NCBI RefSeq assembly: GCF_000771875.1
Contig: NZ_JPXX01000010.1
Span: 1 to 64,000, forward strand
Length of the DNA stretch: 64,000 nt
Reading direction: 5' to 3'
From: Gallibacterium genomosp. 1
GTDB lineage: Bacteria > Pseudomonadota > Gammaproteobacteria > Enterobacterales > Pasteurellaceae
Positions 26,527-34,917 of this stretch are shown in pieces; positions within the stretch are counted from its first letter, which is position 1; each line of letters starts with the position of its first letter. The position numbers and the translations under genes are program-made. The notes below the pieces were generated by a model. The model ran no database searches and was not told the DNA's origin. It worked only from the letters and a program-made list of their open reading frames with translations.

Positions 26527-27354
26527 TTAAGCAATTTTCATATTACCAAGCGTGCCATCATCCTTAATTTCTTGCTCAACCCCAACAATTTCCCTCACCT
26601 TTTCCCCATCCTTGAACATCACAAAGCCACCGTGTGCCATTTTGGTCCAATATTCATTTTTGGTAAGCGGTTGAGTTGAGATAATAGTCACTTTATCACC
26701 CGGTTTAGCATAATCATTAAAATCAATAAAGCCGTCATCATCCACACGGAATGCCTTACCGAACGGTGCTTTACGTGTTAGATAGTGCAAAAATGTTGAA
26801 CAATGCGCAATCATAAACTGCCCATTGGATAAAATAAAATTAAATGTACCCAGTTTTGACAACTCTTGGCTAACTTCGTAAACAGCATCAAAAATTTCAT
26901 CTTCGCTCGGTTTACGCAAATAACGACGTTTTAAAAACTCGGTCATATAGCAAAACGCCGCTTCAGAATCAGTGGTGCCGATAGGTTGTGCTCGGCAATC
27001 GGATAAATCAGGCAATGTGGTTAAATTACCATTATGGGCAAACACCCAATTTTCACCCCAAATTTCACGCATAAACGGATGCGTATTCTCTAGATTTACA
27101 TTGCCCTGTGTCGCCTTACGAATATGTGCAATCACATTGAGTGACTTGATATGATATTGCTTCACGCAATCAGCAATCGGTGAAGAGCTGCACGGTTTAT
27201 CATCACGGAAAACGCGCACACCTTTGCCTTCAAAAAACGCAATGCCGAAGCCATCTGAATGGCAATCGGTAATACCGGCACGACGGCGAAACCCTTCAAA
27301 TGAGAACACGATATCGGTCGGTGTATTACAATTCATTCCCAATAATTGACACAT
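26527..27354 (-). CDS. yafJ: Class II glutamine amidotransferase (YafJ family)
   Basis: A 275-residue Ntn-hydrolase. The start at 27354 gives Met-Cys-Gln-Leu-Leu, so Cys2 becomes the N-terminal nucleophile after Met removal; a TTG two codons upstream would bury it and is rejected. Other conserved segments are GFGIAFFEGKG, the VIAHIRKATQG region and WVFAHNGNL, which bind glutamine. No synthase domain is fused. The E. coli YafJ function is unknown; the fold implies release of ammonia from glutamine or hydrolysis of a gamma-glutamyl amide. Terminator-flanked single gene. Confidence 0.9.
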   Translation of the reverse strand: MCQLLGMNCNTPTDIVFSFEGFRRRAGITDCHSDGFGIAFFEGKGVRVFRDDKPCSSSPIADCVKQYHIKSLNVIAHIRKATQGNVNLENTHPFMREIWGENWVFAHNGNLTTLPDLSDCRAQPIGTTDSEAAFCYMTEFLKRRYLRKPSEDEIFDAVYEVSQELSKLGTFNFILSNGQFMIAHCSTFLHYLTRKAPFGKAFRVDDDGFIDFNDYAKPGDKVTIISTQPLTKNEYWTKMAHGGFVMFKDGEKVREIVGVEQEIKDDGTLGNMKIA

Positions 27355-27462
27355 AAACAAACCTACATACGAAAAGTTAAAATTTCAGGCTGTACATTAT
27401 AAATCATAATTCACATATGAGTAGTAAGGATATTAATAATAATTTGTTATATGACATAGGCT

Positions 27463-27948
27463 TTAGTTTGTTTGTTTTGCCTGTTTCTGTTCAGCTCGCC
27501 TTTTTTGAAAGAATTGACTGATTTTGGCACTACACTCCTCTGCCAACACGCCGGCAGTAATTTCCACAATGTGATTCATTCGATAATCTTCAAACAGATG
27601 AAAACGTGAACCGATGGCTCCGGTTTTATAGTCGCTTGCACCAAACACCAAGCGTTTAATGCGGCTATGTAAAATAGCACCGGCACACATTGGGCAAGGC
27701 TCCAGCGTTACATAAAGTGTTAAATTCAATAGCCGATAATTCTGCAATTTCTGCCCTGCTTGGCGTAAAGCCATAATCTCGGCGTGGGCAGTCGGGTCGG
27801 ATAAAGTGATCGATTGATTCCAGCCTTCCGCCACAATATTACCTTGCTCATCCACCAGCACTGCACCGACAGGAATCTCTCCCATCATCGTCGCTTTATC
27901 CGCCAATGCTAGCGCATATTGCATAAACTTCTGATCTTCATTAGACAT
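27463..27948 (-). CDS. tadA: tRNA-specific adenosine deaminase
   Basis: Deaminates A34 to inosine in the wobble position of tRNA-Arg(ACG). The 161-residue zinc enzyme shows HAEIMAL (about 55-61, the Zn His and catalytic Glu) and PCPMCAGAI (about 84-92, two Zn Cys). GEIPVGAVLV near residue 20 and the basic C-terminus FFQKRRAEQKQAKQ are typical. It follows a tRNA-Arg gene and rapZ on the same strand. Distinct from cytidine deaminases by length and the FGASDYKTGA segment. Confidence 0.96.
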   Translation of the reverse strand: MSNEDQKFMQYALALADKATMMGEIPVGAVLVDEQGNIVAEGWNQSITLSDPTAHAEIMALRQAGQKLQNYRLLNLTLYVTLEPCPMCAGAILHSRIKRLVFGASDYKTGAIGSRFHLFEDYRMNHIVEITAGVLAEECSAKISQFFQKRRAEQKQAKQTN

Positions 27949-27981
27949 AACTATTTGATTTAATTGGATAAATTAATAAAA

Positions 27982-28058
27982 TGGCGAACGTGGGCGGGTT
28001 CGAACCGCCGACCTATCCCTTAGGAGGGGATTGCTCTATCCAGCTGAGCTACACATTC
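27982..28058 (-). tRNA. tRNA-Arg (anticodon CCT)
   Basis: A 77-base cloverleaf on the minus strand: acceptor GAATGTG / CACGTTC (one G-T pair), D arm with GCTCAGCTGGATAGAGC, anticodon stem ATCCC / GGGAT around loop CTCCTAA (anticodon CCT), T arm GGCGG-TTCGAAC-CCGCC, discriminator G and an encoded CCA. It reads AGG codons. It lies between rapZ and tadA, and no integrase or repeated 3' end is seen next to it. Confidence 0.96.
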
Positions 28059-28072
28059 GCAAAATTGAGGAG

Positions 28073-28942
28073 TTAATTCGTACTGTTTTTATGTTCTTGA
28101 CGAATCAAGGAGTTGTGTTGAATTTTAATATTTTTTCCTTTCGCTTTAAAGTATTCTGCTAATTGTTGTGCAATATAAACAGAACGATGTTTGCCACCAG
28201 TACAACCAATACAAATCGTCAAATAACTACGGTTATTCTGTTCTAATAAAGGCAACCAAGTTTCAATATAATTACAGGTAGAATAAATAAATTCACGTAC
28301 CACATCATATTGACGTAGAAAATTGATTATCGGTTGATCCAAACCAGTTAAAGGGCGCAATTTCGGTTCCCAATGCGGATTCGGTAAAAATCGAACATCA
28401 AAAATATAATCCGCATCCTGTGGAATGCCATATTTAAAACCAAAAGATTTAATAATAATTTGTAACTCTTTGTCGGCATTACCACGTACAAATTCCCGTA
28501 ATTTTTCCGCCAACTGGTGAGTGGAAAGGTTGGTAGTATCAATAATAAAATTAGCGTGTTGGAACAATGGTTCAAGTCGCTCTTTTTCCAAATCAATCGA
28601 ACCTTCTAGCGATAGATTTTCTTTAGACAACGGATGTAAACGACGAGTATCACTATAACGACGAATTAAACTGTTACGATCCGCATCAAGATAGATAATT
28701 TTCGTATTACAAGAATGAGGCAGTTGTTCCAAAATTGATTCTAGTTTTTGTGAATCAAGCGGAATATTACGAATATCAACACTAATCGCAACTGTCTGTT
28801 GCCCACTACCTAACTTTTCAATTAATTGAGGAAGAAGAAACAACGGCAAATTATCGATACAATAATAACCAATATCCTCAAGAGCTTTTAATGCAACGGA
28901 TTTTCCAGCTCCAGAACGACCGCTAATAATAACAAGTTCCAT
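28073..28942 (-). CDS. rapZ: RNase adapter protein RapZ
   Basis: Binds the GlmZ small RNA and presents it to RNase E, so tuning glucosamine-6-phosphate synthase; it also senses glucosamine 6-phosphate. The 289-residue protein has the P-loop [13 protein letters not shown] (about 6-18), a Walker B-like YLDAD, and the C-terminal domain with [21 protein letters not shown] and a basic RNA-binding end. It follows ptsN as in E. coli. The adjacent tRNA gene is in the same direction, 14 bases on. Confidence 0.96.
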   Translation of the reverse strand: MELVIISGRSGAGKSVALKALEDIGYYCIDNLPLFLLPQLIEKLGSGQQTVAISVDIRNIPLDSQKLESILEQLPHSCNTKIIYLDADRNSLIRRYSDTRRLHPLSKENLSLEGSIDLEKERLEPLFQHANFIIDTTNLSTHQLAEKLREFVRGNADKELQIIIKSFGFKYGIPQDADYIFDVRFLPNPHWEPKLRPLTGLDQPIINFLRQYDVVREFIYSTCNYIETWLPLLEQNNRSYLTICIGCTGGKHRSVYIAQQLAEYFKAKGKNIKIQHNSLIRQEHKNSTN

Positions 28943-28975
28943 AAATCAATCCACCTACAATTAACGAAAACCTAT

Positions 28976-29491
28976 TTATTTAGTTTGCGCGTTTTCTGTG
29001 ATTTCTTCAACCTGTTCCGTCTGATCATCCTGATGTTCCAAATGATCAAAAGCAACAAAAATAGACCATACCTCTTCCGGATTTTTTGCCAAACGTAACT
29101 GCTTACACAAATTCTTATCTGAAAAACATTCTGCTAAATAGGGCAGTAATGCTGAACAAATTGAGCAACAACTTTCCGGAATTAAAATCGCAAAGATCAA
29201 ATCAACATCTCGATGATCGGCTGATTCATATTTTATTGGTGTATCCAACTGCAAAAACACTGCCACCGGTTTATCACCCACCGCTAATTTTGCGTGCGGA
29301 ATGGCAATGCCGTTATTGATGCCGGTATTGCCCATTTTTTCTCGATTAAACAACGCTTCAAAACAGGTGATTTCGCTCTCTTCCGTTTGTGGTGAGATTA
29401 AACTGCAAATCAGCTCGAATGCTCGCTTCTTACTTGAACAGAGCAAACCGGTACGAATATTTTGCGGTTGTAAAAAATCAGTGATTTTCAT
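28976..29491 (-). CDS. ptsN: PTS nitrogen regulatory EIIA protein (EIIA-Ntr)
   Basis: The last phosphoacceptor of the nitrogen PTS, which controls potassium transport and other processes by protein contact. The phosphorylation site is GIAIPHAKL (His at about 66), and FEALFNREKMGNTGI and the central sheet are conserved. At 171 residues it is somewhat longer than E. coli PtsN because of an acidic tail (HLEHQDDQTEQVEEI). It lies between lptB and rapZ; rpoN and hpf, which sit here in enterobacteria, are absent. Confidence 0.94.
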   Translation of the reverse strand: MKITDFLQPQNIRTGLLCSSKKRAFELICSLISPQTEESEITCFEALFNREKMGNTGINNGIAIPHAKLAVGDKPVAVFLQLDTPIKYESADHRDVDLIFAILIPESCCSICSALLPYLAECFSDKNLCKQLRLAKNPEEVWSIFVAFDHLEHQDDQTEQVEEITENAQTK

Positions 29492-29505
29492 ATTTCAGCC
29501 ACTTG

Positions 29506-30231
29506 TTACAGTTTAAAATGTTCGCCCAGATAAACGCGTTTTACGTGCTCATCCGCTAACACCTGCTGCGGCGTGCCATCGGCAATCATCGTGCCTGCGC
29601 TCACAATATAAGCACGTTCGCAAACATCCAAGGTTTCACGCACATTGTGGTCGGTGATCAGCACCCCCAAACCACGATCACGCAACCCTTTGATAATATT
29701 TTTAATATCCAATACGGAAATCGGGTCAACCCCGGCAAAAGGCTCATCCAGCAAAATAAATTTCGGATTTGCTGCCAATGCACGCGCAATCTCAACCCGA
29801 CGGCGTTCACCACCGGATAATGATTGACCGATATTGTCTTTAATATGGGTAATATGAAACTCTTCCAACAAGCGTTCCAATTCATCGACACGCTGTTCTT
29901 TACTTAAATCCTTGCGAATTTCCAGCACTGCCATCAAATTGTCATACACGGATAAACGGCGGAAAATGGAAGCTTCCTGAGGCAAATAACCAATGCCCTG
30001 CTTGGCACGCTGATGCATCGGCAGACGGCTGATATCTTGATTATCAATGGTGATCTTGCCTTGATCGTGGCTAATCAACCCCACCACCATATAAAAAGTT
30101 GTTGTTTTACCCGCACCATTCGGCCCAAGCAACCCAACAATTTCACCGGAATTAATCGTTAAACTGACACCATTAACCACCGGACGACCTTTATAACTTT
30201 TACTTAACTGTTCAGCAGATAAAACTGACAT
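29506..30231 (-). CDS. lptB: LPS export ABC transporter ATP-binding protein LptB
   Basis: The cytoplasmic ATPase that powers extraction of lipopolysaccharide from the inner membrane with LptF, LptG and LptC. The 241-residue protein has Walker [10 protein letters not shown] (about 35-43), signature [15 protein letters not shown] (about 138-152), Walker [14 protein letters not shown] and the switch His in ITDHNVRET. Third gene of lptC-lptA-lptB, 9 bases after lptA. ptsN follows after 14 bases and probably shares the transcript. Confidence 0.97.
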   Translation of the reverse strand: MSVLSAEQLSKSYKGRPVVNGVSLTINSGEIVGLLGPNGAGKTTTFYMVVGLISHDQGKITIDNQDISRLPMHQRAKQGIGYLPQEASIFRRLSVYDNLMAVLEIRKDLSKEQRVDELERLLEEFHITHIKDNIGQSLSGGERRRVEIARALAANPKFILLDEPFAGVDPISVLDIKNIIKGLRDRGLGVLITDHNVRETLDVCERAYIVSAGTMIADGTPQQVLADEHVKRVYLGEHFKL

Positions 30232-30240
30232 AAATATGCT

Positions 30241-30759
30241 CTAATTCGATTTTAATTGGTTTGGAATCAAAATGGTTTTCACACGAGAATTACCGTTACC
30301 ATTCGCTTTCAACTGTTGTTTTTTCACATCATAAGTGATGATGTCGCCATTAATACAGCTATCTTCTTGCTTCAACTGTGCATTATCGATAAGCGTTAAA
30401 AACTCTTTTCCTAAATCATAATGTACTTTATCGGCATTACCATAAACCATTTTGCCATTATCCAATTTTTGTTGGAATTTAACTGGTTTACCATAAGCAT
30501 CTACGGTTTCTTTCTTATTTTTGGCTTTATCTTTCTCATTTGGACGAGTAATCACCACTTTATCAGCATCAATTTTGACACTACCTTGCGTAATCACTAC
30601 ATTGGTATCAAAAGTCACAACATTATTGGTTAAATCTAATGACTGATTATCCGACTCGATGTTAATAGGCTGCTCGGAATCACCAGTCAACGCATTTGCC
30701 GAATAACTGACAAATAAAGCGAGTAACGCAAAAGCAAAATTAATTTTTTTGGATTTCAT
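30241..30759 (-). CDS. lptA: LPS transport periplasmic protein LptA
   Basis: Forms the periplasmic bridge that carries lipopolysaccharide from LptC to LptD. The 172-residue precursor has a signal peptide (KKINFAFALLALFVSYSANA, cleavage after about residue 23) and an OstA-like beta-jellyroll, with GDSEQPINIESDNQSLDL at its start and a VVFDTNVVITQG-type strand (VVTFDTNVVITQGS). It overlaps the 3' end of lptC by 20 bases and precedes lptB by 9. Confidence 0.95.
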   Translation of the reverse strand: MKSKKINFAFALLALFVSYSANALTGDSEQPINIESDNQSLDLTNNVVTFDTNVVITQGSVKIDADKVVITRPNEKDKAKNKKETVDAYGKPVKFQQKLDNGKMVYGNADKVHYDLGKEFLTLIDNAQLKQEDSCINGDIITYDVKKQQLKANGNGNSRVKTILIPNQLKSN

Positions 30760-31294
30760 AATATGTTTTAACCTGTTCTTTTAATGTTGCGGATTCTTTT
30801 CTCAAATTGCCATCCAACGCTTTTCCTTGACTGGTAAAATTCAGCCCAGTCAAGGTCACCATTGTATCAGATGTTATATCCTGTGTCGTTAAATTGACAA
30901 ACGCCCTCTCTGCATCAATCGTCTGTAATTTTGAAGTTTCAACTAAACTTTGCAATTTTACATTGCCTTGTAAAGTCAATTTATCCTTATCCGTCAATGT
31001 GGCTGTATCTGCCTGTAAACGCCAAGTTTTTATCTGATTTTCATCATAAACATACAGTATCGGCTGACTGAATACGGTCTTATCATTATTAAAATAATCG
31101 ACATTACTTGATTGTGCCTGATATTGGATTGATCCTGTCGGACCGAATACTGTTGTTGTCATCTGTTTGGCGATATATTCTGGTGCGGAATCATCTTTCA
31201 CTAGGGTTGGCACATTATTATGCTGTAGCGAATAAAGCCACGCCAACAAAGCAAATACGATCACCGCAAGTAAAATATTCCAACGAATGGACAT
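30740..31294 (-). CDS. lptC: LPS export protein LptC
   Basis: A bitopic inner-membrane protein passing LPS to LptA. The frame is open upstream to 31474, but that part lies over the divergent mlaF leader; the family N-terminus MSIRWNILLAVIVFALLAWLY, which includes the membrane anchor, starts at the ATG at 31294. This gives 184 residues with a jellyroll domain. It heads the lptC-lptA-lptB-ptsN-rapZ run. The kdsD and kdsC genes found beside lptC in E. coli are not here. Confidence 0.93.
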   Translation of the reverse strand: MSIRWNILLAVIVFALLAWLYSLQHNNVPTLVKDDSAPEYIAKQMTTTVFGPTGSIQYQAQSSNVDYFNNDKTVFSQPILYVYDENQIKTWRLQADTATLTDKDKLTLQGNVKLQSLVETSKLQTIDAERAFVNLTTQDITSDTMVTLTGLNFTSQGKALDGNLRKESATLKEQVKTYYEIQKN

Positions 31295-31433
31295 AAACAA
31301 AATACCTTTTTCAGTAAAATTTTTAGCCGCAAAATAATAGCATAAAATCGTTATTAATGAGTTATTTTTCAACAAAACACTTTCTTCTGTTAAAATAGCA
31401 ACTTTACGATCAAGAACATAAGGCACAAAATAA

Positions 31434-32228
31434 ATGCAAAATATTCTTATCGAAGTGAAAGATCTCATTTTCAAACGCGGTGAAAGAACGATTTATAACG
31501 GTCTAAACCTAAAAATCGAGCAGGGCAAAATCACCGCTATTATGGGACCTTCCGGAATTGGTAAAACGACTTTATTGAAACTCATCGGCGGTCAATTAAT
31601 TCCGGAGCAAGGTCAAATTCTGTTCGACGGACAAGGTATTTGTAATTTATCCGACAAAGCACTTTATAAAGTTCGGGAACGGATGGGAATGTTATTCCAA
31701 TCAAGTGCATTATTTACTGATATGACCACCTTTGAAAATGTAGCTTTTCCTATTCGTGAACATACCAAACTGCCGGAAAGCATTATTCGCAAAATGGTGT
31801 TAATGAAATTAGAAACTGTCGGTTTGCGCGGCGCAGCAAATTTGATGCCGAATGAGTTATCGGGCGGAATGGCTCGTCGTGCCGCACTAGCTCGTGCAAT
31901 TGCGTTAGATCCAGATTTAATTATGTATGATGAACCTTTCACCGGGCAGGATCCAATCAGTATGGGGGTGATTGTTGATTTAATCAAAAAATTAAATCAA
32001 ACCTTGAATCTAACTTCTATTGTTATTTCGCACGATGTCACAGAAGTTTTAAGTATCGCCGATTATGCTTATATCGTGGCGGAACAAAAAATTATTGCGG
32101 AAGGTATGCCTCAACAACTACGGCAGAGCCAAGATCCACGTGTGGTTCAATTTTTATCTGGACAAGCAGATGGTCCAGTGAAATTCCACTATCCGGCACA
32201 AAACTATGAAGAGGAATTATTTCAGTGA
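31434..32228 (+). CDS. mlaF: Phospholipid ABC transporter ATP-binding protein MlaF
   Basis: ATPase of the MlaFEDB complex, which moves phospholipids between the inner and outer membranes to keep outer-membrane asymmetry. The 264-residue protein shows Walker [10 protein letters not shown] (about 37-45), signature [16 protein letters not shown] and Walker [15 protein letters not shown], and a C-terminal extension that contacts MlaB. First gene of mlaFEDCB-ibaG, divergent from lptC with a 139-base shared promoter region. It overlaps mlaE by 4 bases. Confidence 0.96.
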   Translation: MQNILIEVKDLIFKRGERTIYNGLNLKIEQGKITAIMGPSGIGKTTLLKLIGGQLIPEQGQILFDGQGICNLSDKALYKVRERMGMLFQSSALFTDMTTFENVAFPIREHTKLPESIIRKMVLMKLETVGLRGAANLMPNELSGGMARRAALARAIALDPDLIMYDEPFTGQDPISMGVIVDLIKKLNQTLNLTSIVISHDVTEVLSIADYAYIVAEQKIIAEGMPQQLRQSQDPRVVQFLSGQADGPVKFHYPAQNYEEELFQ

Positions 32229-33010
32229 AAATCACAATTATTGAGTGGATGGGAAAACGTGGCGTTCATTGGTTGCGCACGTTGGGGAAATCTGCCTTAA
32301 TGCTTTATGGTGCATTAATCGGTGTCCCTCAGTTTAGAAAAAATTTTCCTTTAGTTGTCAAACAGTTATATGTGTTAGGCGTACAATCCTTGCTGATTAT
32401 TGTGCTTTCCGGCCTTTTTATCGGGATGGTACTTGGTTTACAGGGTTATGTTATTTTGGTCGATTTTTCTGCTGAAACCAGCTTAGGGCAACTCGTTGCC
32501 TTATCACTGTTACGTGAACTTGGGCCAGTGGTAACAGCATTGCTTTTCGCTGGTCGAGCCGGCTCTGCATTGACGGCGGAAATCGGTTTAATGAAAGCAA
32601 CAGAACAACTTTCCGGACTAGAAATGATGGCAGTCAATCCTTTAAGGCGTGTTATTGCTCCTCGTTTTTGGGCGGGAATGATTGCAATGCCATTACTTGC
32701 CTTAATCTTTACTGCTGTGGGCATATGGGGTGGCTCTTTAGTCGGCGTTGACTGGAAAGGTGTTGACAGCGGTAGTTTCTGGTCGGTAATGCAAAGCGCT
32801 GTTGTTTGGGGCAAAGACATCGGTAATGGCATCATTAAAAGTTTATGTTTTGCACTCAGCGTAGTTTGGATCGCATTATTTAACGGCTACAATGCTTTAC
32901 CAACTTCAGAAGGTATCAGCCAAGCTACGACCAAAACTGTAGTACAGTCTTCATTAGTGGTATTGGCATTAGATTTTATTTTAACTGCATTAATGTTCGG
33001 CGGAAGTTAA
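32225..33010 (+). CDS. mlaE: Phospholipid ABC transporter permease MlaE
   Basis: Membrane subunit of the Mla phospholipid transporter, 261 residues with an interfacial N-terminal helix and about five membrane segments, and the conserved [30 protein letters not shown] region of the MlaE/YrbE family. It begins with GTG at 32225, overlapping the mlaF stop (GTGA), so the two are translationally coupled. Followed by mlaD after 16 bases. Confidence 0.95.
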   Translation: MKITIIEWMGKRGVHWLRTLGKSALMLYGALIGVPQFRKNFPLVVKQLYVLGVQSLLIIVLSGLFIGMVLGLQGYVILVDFSAETSLGQLVALSLLRELGPVVTALLFAGRAGSALTAEIGLMKATEQLSGLEMMAVNPLRRVIAPRFWAGMIAMPLLALIFTAVGIWGGSLVGVDWKGVDSGSFWSVMQSAVVWGKDIGNGIIKSLCFALSVVWIALFNGYNALPTSEGISQATTKTVVQSSLVVLALDFILTALMFGGS

Positions 33011-33026
33011 TCAAAAAGGACAATTT

Positions 33027-33536
33027 ATGAAAAACACAATGAAATATGAATTTTGGGTTGGGCTTTTTTTATTATTAGGCATTGCCGCCTTAGTTTTCCT
33101 AGGTTTGAAAGTGGCCAATATTCAAAATTTTAGTGAATCACAAACATACCGTGTAGAGGCAACTTTTGATAATATAGGCGGTCTGAAAGTAAGAGCGCCG
33201 GTGAAAATTGGTGGTGTAGTTGTCGGTCGCGTCAATAAAATTGAATTGGATCCAACCACCTATTTACCAAAAGTAACGCTAGTGATTGAGCGACAATATA
33301 ATCAAATTCCGGATAACAGTTCATTATCGATCAAAACCGCCGGTTTATTGGGTGAACAATATATTGCTTTAAATATCGGTTTTGATGATGGAGAAACCCC
33401 GATGTTGAAAGACGGTAGCAAAATTGTTGATACCAAATCAGCAATGGTGCTGGAAGATTTAATCGGGCAATTTATCTATGGTGATAAAAAATCCAATGAT
33501 TCCGCCACAGAATCAAGCGAAACAAATAAAGAATAA
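33027..33536 (+). CDS. mlaD: Phospholipid transporter substrate-binding protein MlaD (MCE domain)
   Basis: A 169-residue inner-membrane-anchored protein that forms a hexameric ring on MlaE and accepts phospholipid. One membrane helix (about residues 8-27, FWVGLFLLLGIAALVFLGLK) precedes a single MCE domain (about 38-117) with the typical FDNIGGLKVRAPVKIGGVVVG opening. The tail is low complexity and Ser/Thr/Asn rich. Third gene of the mla operon, with AAAAGGA as ribosome site. Confidence 0.96.
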   Translation: MKNTMKYEFWVGLFLLLGIAALVFLGLKVANIQNFSESQTYRVEATFDNIGGLKVRAPVKIGGVVVGRVNKIELDPTTYLPKVTLVIERQYNQIPDNSSLSIKTAGLLGEQYIALNIGFDDGETPMLKDGSKIVDTKSAMVLEDLIGQFIYGDKKSNDSATESSETNKE

Positions 33537-33558
33537 ATTATCTTAAAGGAGAACAAAT

Positions 33559-34206
33559 ATGTTACAACGCTATCTCAAAAAAATGGCTTGGTCATTAATC
33601 ACCACCACTTTAATGTTGGTCAGTTGTCTTGCCAATGCCGAACAAAATCCTTATCAACTAATGCATCAAGCATCTGATAAACTCTTTGCTGATATTACAC
33701 AAAATCAGAACAAAATTAAGCAAAATCCAAACTATTTACGTACTATTGTCAAACAAGATTTAATGCCTTATATTCACGTTAAATATGCCGGTTCATTAGT
33801 TTTAGGCAATTCAAGCTTTAAAACTACAACATCGGAACAACGTGAGCAATTTTTCACGACTTTTGGCAACTACATAGAACAAGCTTATGCTCAAGTTTTA
33901 ACTTTTTATAATGGACAAAAAGTTACCATAGAACCTGAAAAACCTGTTGACGGTAAAAATATTGTCAATATTCGTGTTACCGTTGAACAAAATAACGGTG
34001 CTGCTCCAATTAAATTGGATTTCAAATGGCGTAAAAACAGTAAAATTAATCAATGGCAAGCTTACGATATGGCGGTTGAAGGCGTGAGTATGGTTGAAAC
34101 TAAGAAAAATGAGTGGAGTAGTGTACTACGCAAACAGGGTATTGAAGCACTCACTGCTCAGATCGCAAAATCAGCAAGTATGCCGATAACTTTAGATAAA
34201 AAATAA
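33559..34206 (+). CDS. mlaC: Periplasmic phospholipid-binding protein MlaC
   Basis: Shuttles phospholipid between the outer-membrane MlaA complex and MlaD. The 215-residue precursor has a signal peptide ending LVSCLANA before EQNPYQL; the Cys is not in a good lipobox, so the protein should be soluble. The Tol-Ttg2 domain is recognised by the KQDLMPYIHVKYAGSLVLG segment and a C-terminal lipid-pocket region VEGVSMVETKKNEWSSVL. Ribosome site AAGGAG. It precedes mlaB. Confidence 0.95.
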   Translation: MLQRYLKKMAWSLITTTLMLVSCLANAEQNPYQLMHQASDKLFADITQNQNKIKQNPNYLRTIVKQDLMPYIHVKYAGSLVLGNSSFKTTTSEQREQFFTTFGNYIEQAYAQVLTFYNGQKVTIEPEKPVDGKNIVNIRVTVEQNNGAAPIKLDFKWRKNSKINQWQAYDMAVEGVSMVETKKNEWSSVLRKQGIEALTAQIAKSASMPITLDKK

Positions 34207-34231
34207 AATTTCAGCCATTAAGGGATTTTGG

Positions 34232-34567
34232 ATGAGCGATGATAATTTAATCTGGCAACTGGAGCAGGTTGAACAACAGGCTATTGTTACCTTAAACGGC
34301 ATATTAAATCGTGAAACTGTGCCACAACTATGGCGACAACGTCAGCAGTTCAGCTTGAAAGAGAATGCTAATTTGCAAAGCTGTCAACAGATAACCTGGG
34401 ATTTACAACAAATCATCCATATTGATTCCGCCGGTTTTGCTTTACTGACTGAATTATTGCTATTGAATCCGGCTGAAAAAGTGCGATTAATTAATCTACC
34501 GGAACAATGCAAAAATCTGGCAGCGTTATTTTCATTAGATCAATGGTTACACCAATATTTAATTTAA
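34232..34567 (+). CDS. mlaB: STAS-domain protein MlaB
   Basis: A small cytoplasmic subunit that binds and stabilises MlaF. The 111-residue protein is a STAS domain, shown by ITWDLQQIIHIDSAGFALLTELL (about 51-73), where the DSAG motif is the usual site of the STAS Ser. Divergent sequence is normal for MlaB; position in mlaFEDCB makes the call. Followed by ibaG after 20 bases. Confidence 0.9.
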   Translation: MSDDNLIWQLEQVEQQAIVTLNGILNRETVPQLWRQRQQFSLKENANLQSCQQITWDLQQIIHIDSAGFALLTELLLLNPAEKVRLINLPEQCKNLAALFSLDQWLHQYLI

Positions 34568-34587
34568 TCAATAATTAGAGAACATTT

Positions 34588-34842
34588 ATGGATCCAAAAG
34601 AAATTGAACAATTATTAAAACAAACACTTAATTTAGATGAAGTTTATGTGCGTGGTGAAAATGCCCATTATGATGTGATTGCAGTTAGCGATAAGTTTGC
34701 TGATTTATCACGTGTTAAACAACAACAAATGATTTACGCACCATTAATGGAGCATCTTGCCAGCAATGCTATTCACGCATTAACCATCAAAACCTTTACC
34801 GTTGATAAATGGAAACGTGAAAAGCTCTTTTTTAATCTATAA
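34588..34842 (+). CDS. ibaG: BolA-family protein IbaG
   Basis: An 84-residue BolA-like protein (YrbA) that partners with monothiol glutaredoxin in Fe-S cluster handling and acid resistance. The family core is seen: a conserved His near YDVIAVSDKFADLSRVKQQQMIYAPL and IHALTIKTFTVDKW at the C-terminus. Last gene of the mla run, as in E. coli. Followed by a hairpin without a T-tract, then dnaE. Confidence 0.93.
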   Translation: MDPKEIEQLLKQTLNLDEVYVRGENAHYDVIAVSDKFADLSRVKQQQMIYAPLMEHLASNAIHALTIKTFTVDKWKREKLFFNL

Positions 34843-34862
34843 TATTTCTCATTAATTTATGC

Positions 34863-34890
34863 AGAAAGGTGCGTGAATTCGCACCTTTCT
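34863..34890. repeat. Perfect hairpin between ibaG and dnaE, without a T-tract
   Basis: AGAAAGGTGCG (34863-34873) and CGCACCTTTCT (34880-34890) are perfect 11-base arms around TGAATT. No T-run follows on either strand, so it is not a canonical intrinsic terminator. The arms share AAGGTGCG with the hairpin after trpS and resemble the one after dnaE. Confidence 0.7.
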
Positions 34891-34917
34891 AATGTAGAAT
34901 CATCTTTAGGAAAAATT

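Noticed and set aside
27982-28058. tRNA-Arg as an integration site
   Set aside because: tRNA genes often host islands, but rapZ and tadA flank it closely, with no integrase and no repeated 3' end.
31295-31474. 60-codon extension of lptC into the mlaF gene
   Set aside because: It overlaps the opposite-strand mlaF start and lies upstream of the membrane anchor that should open LptC.
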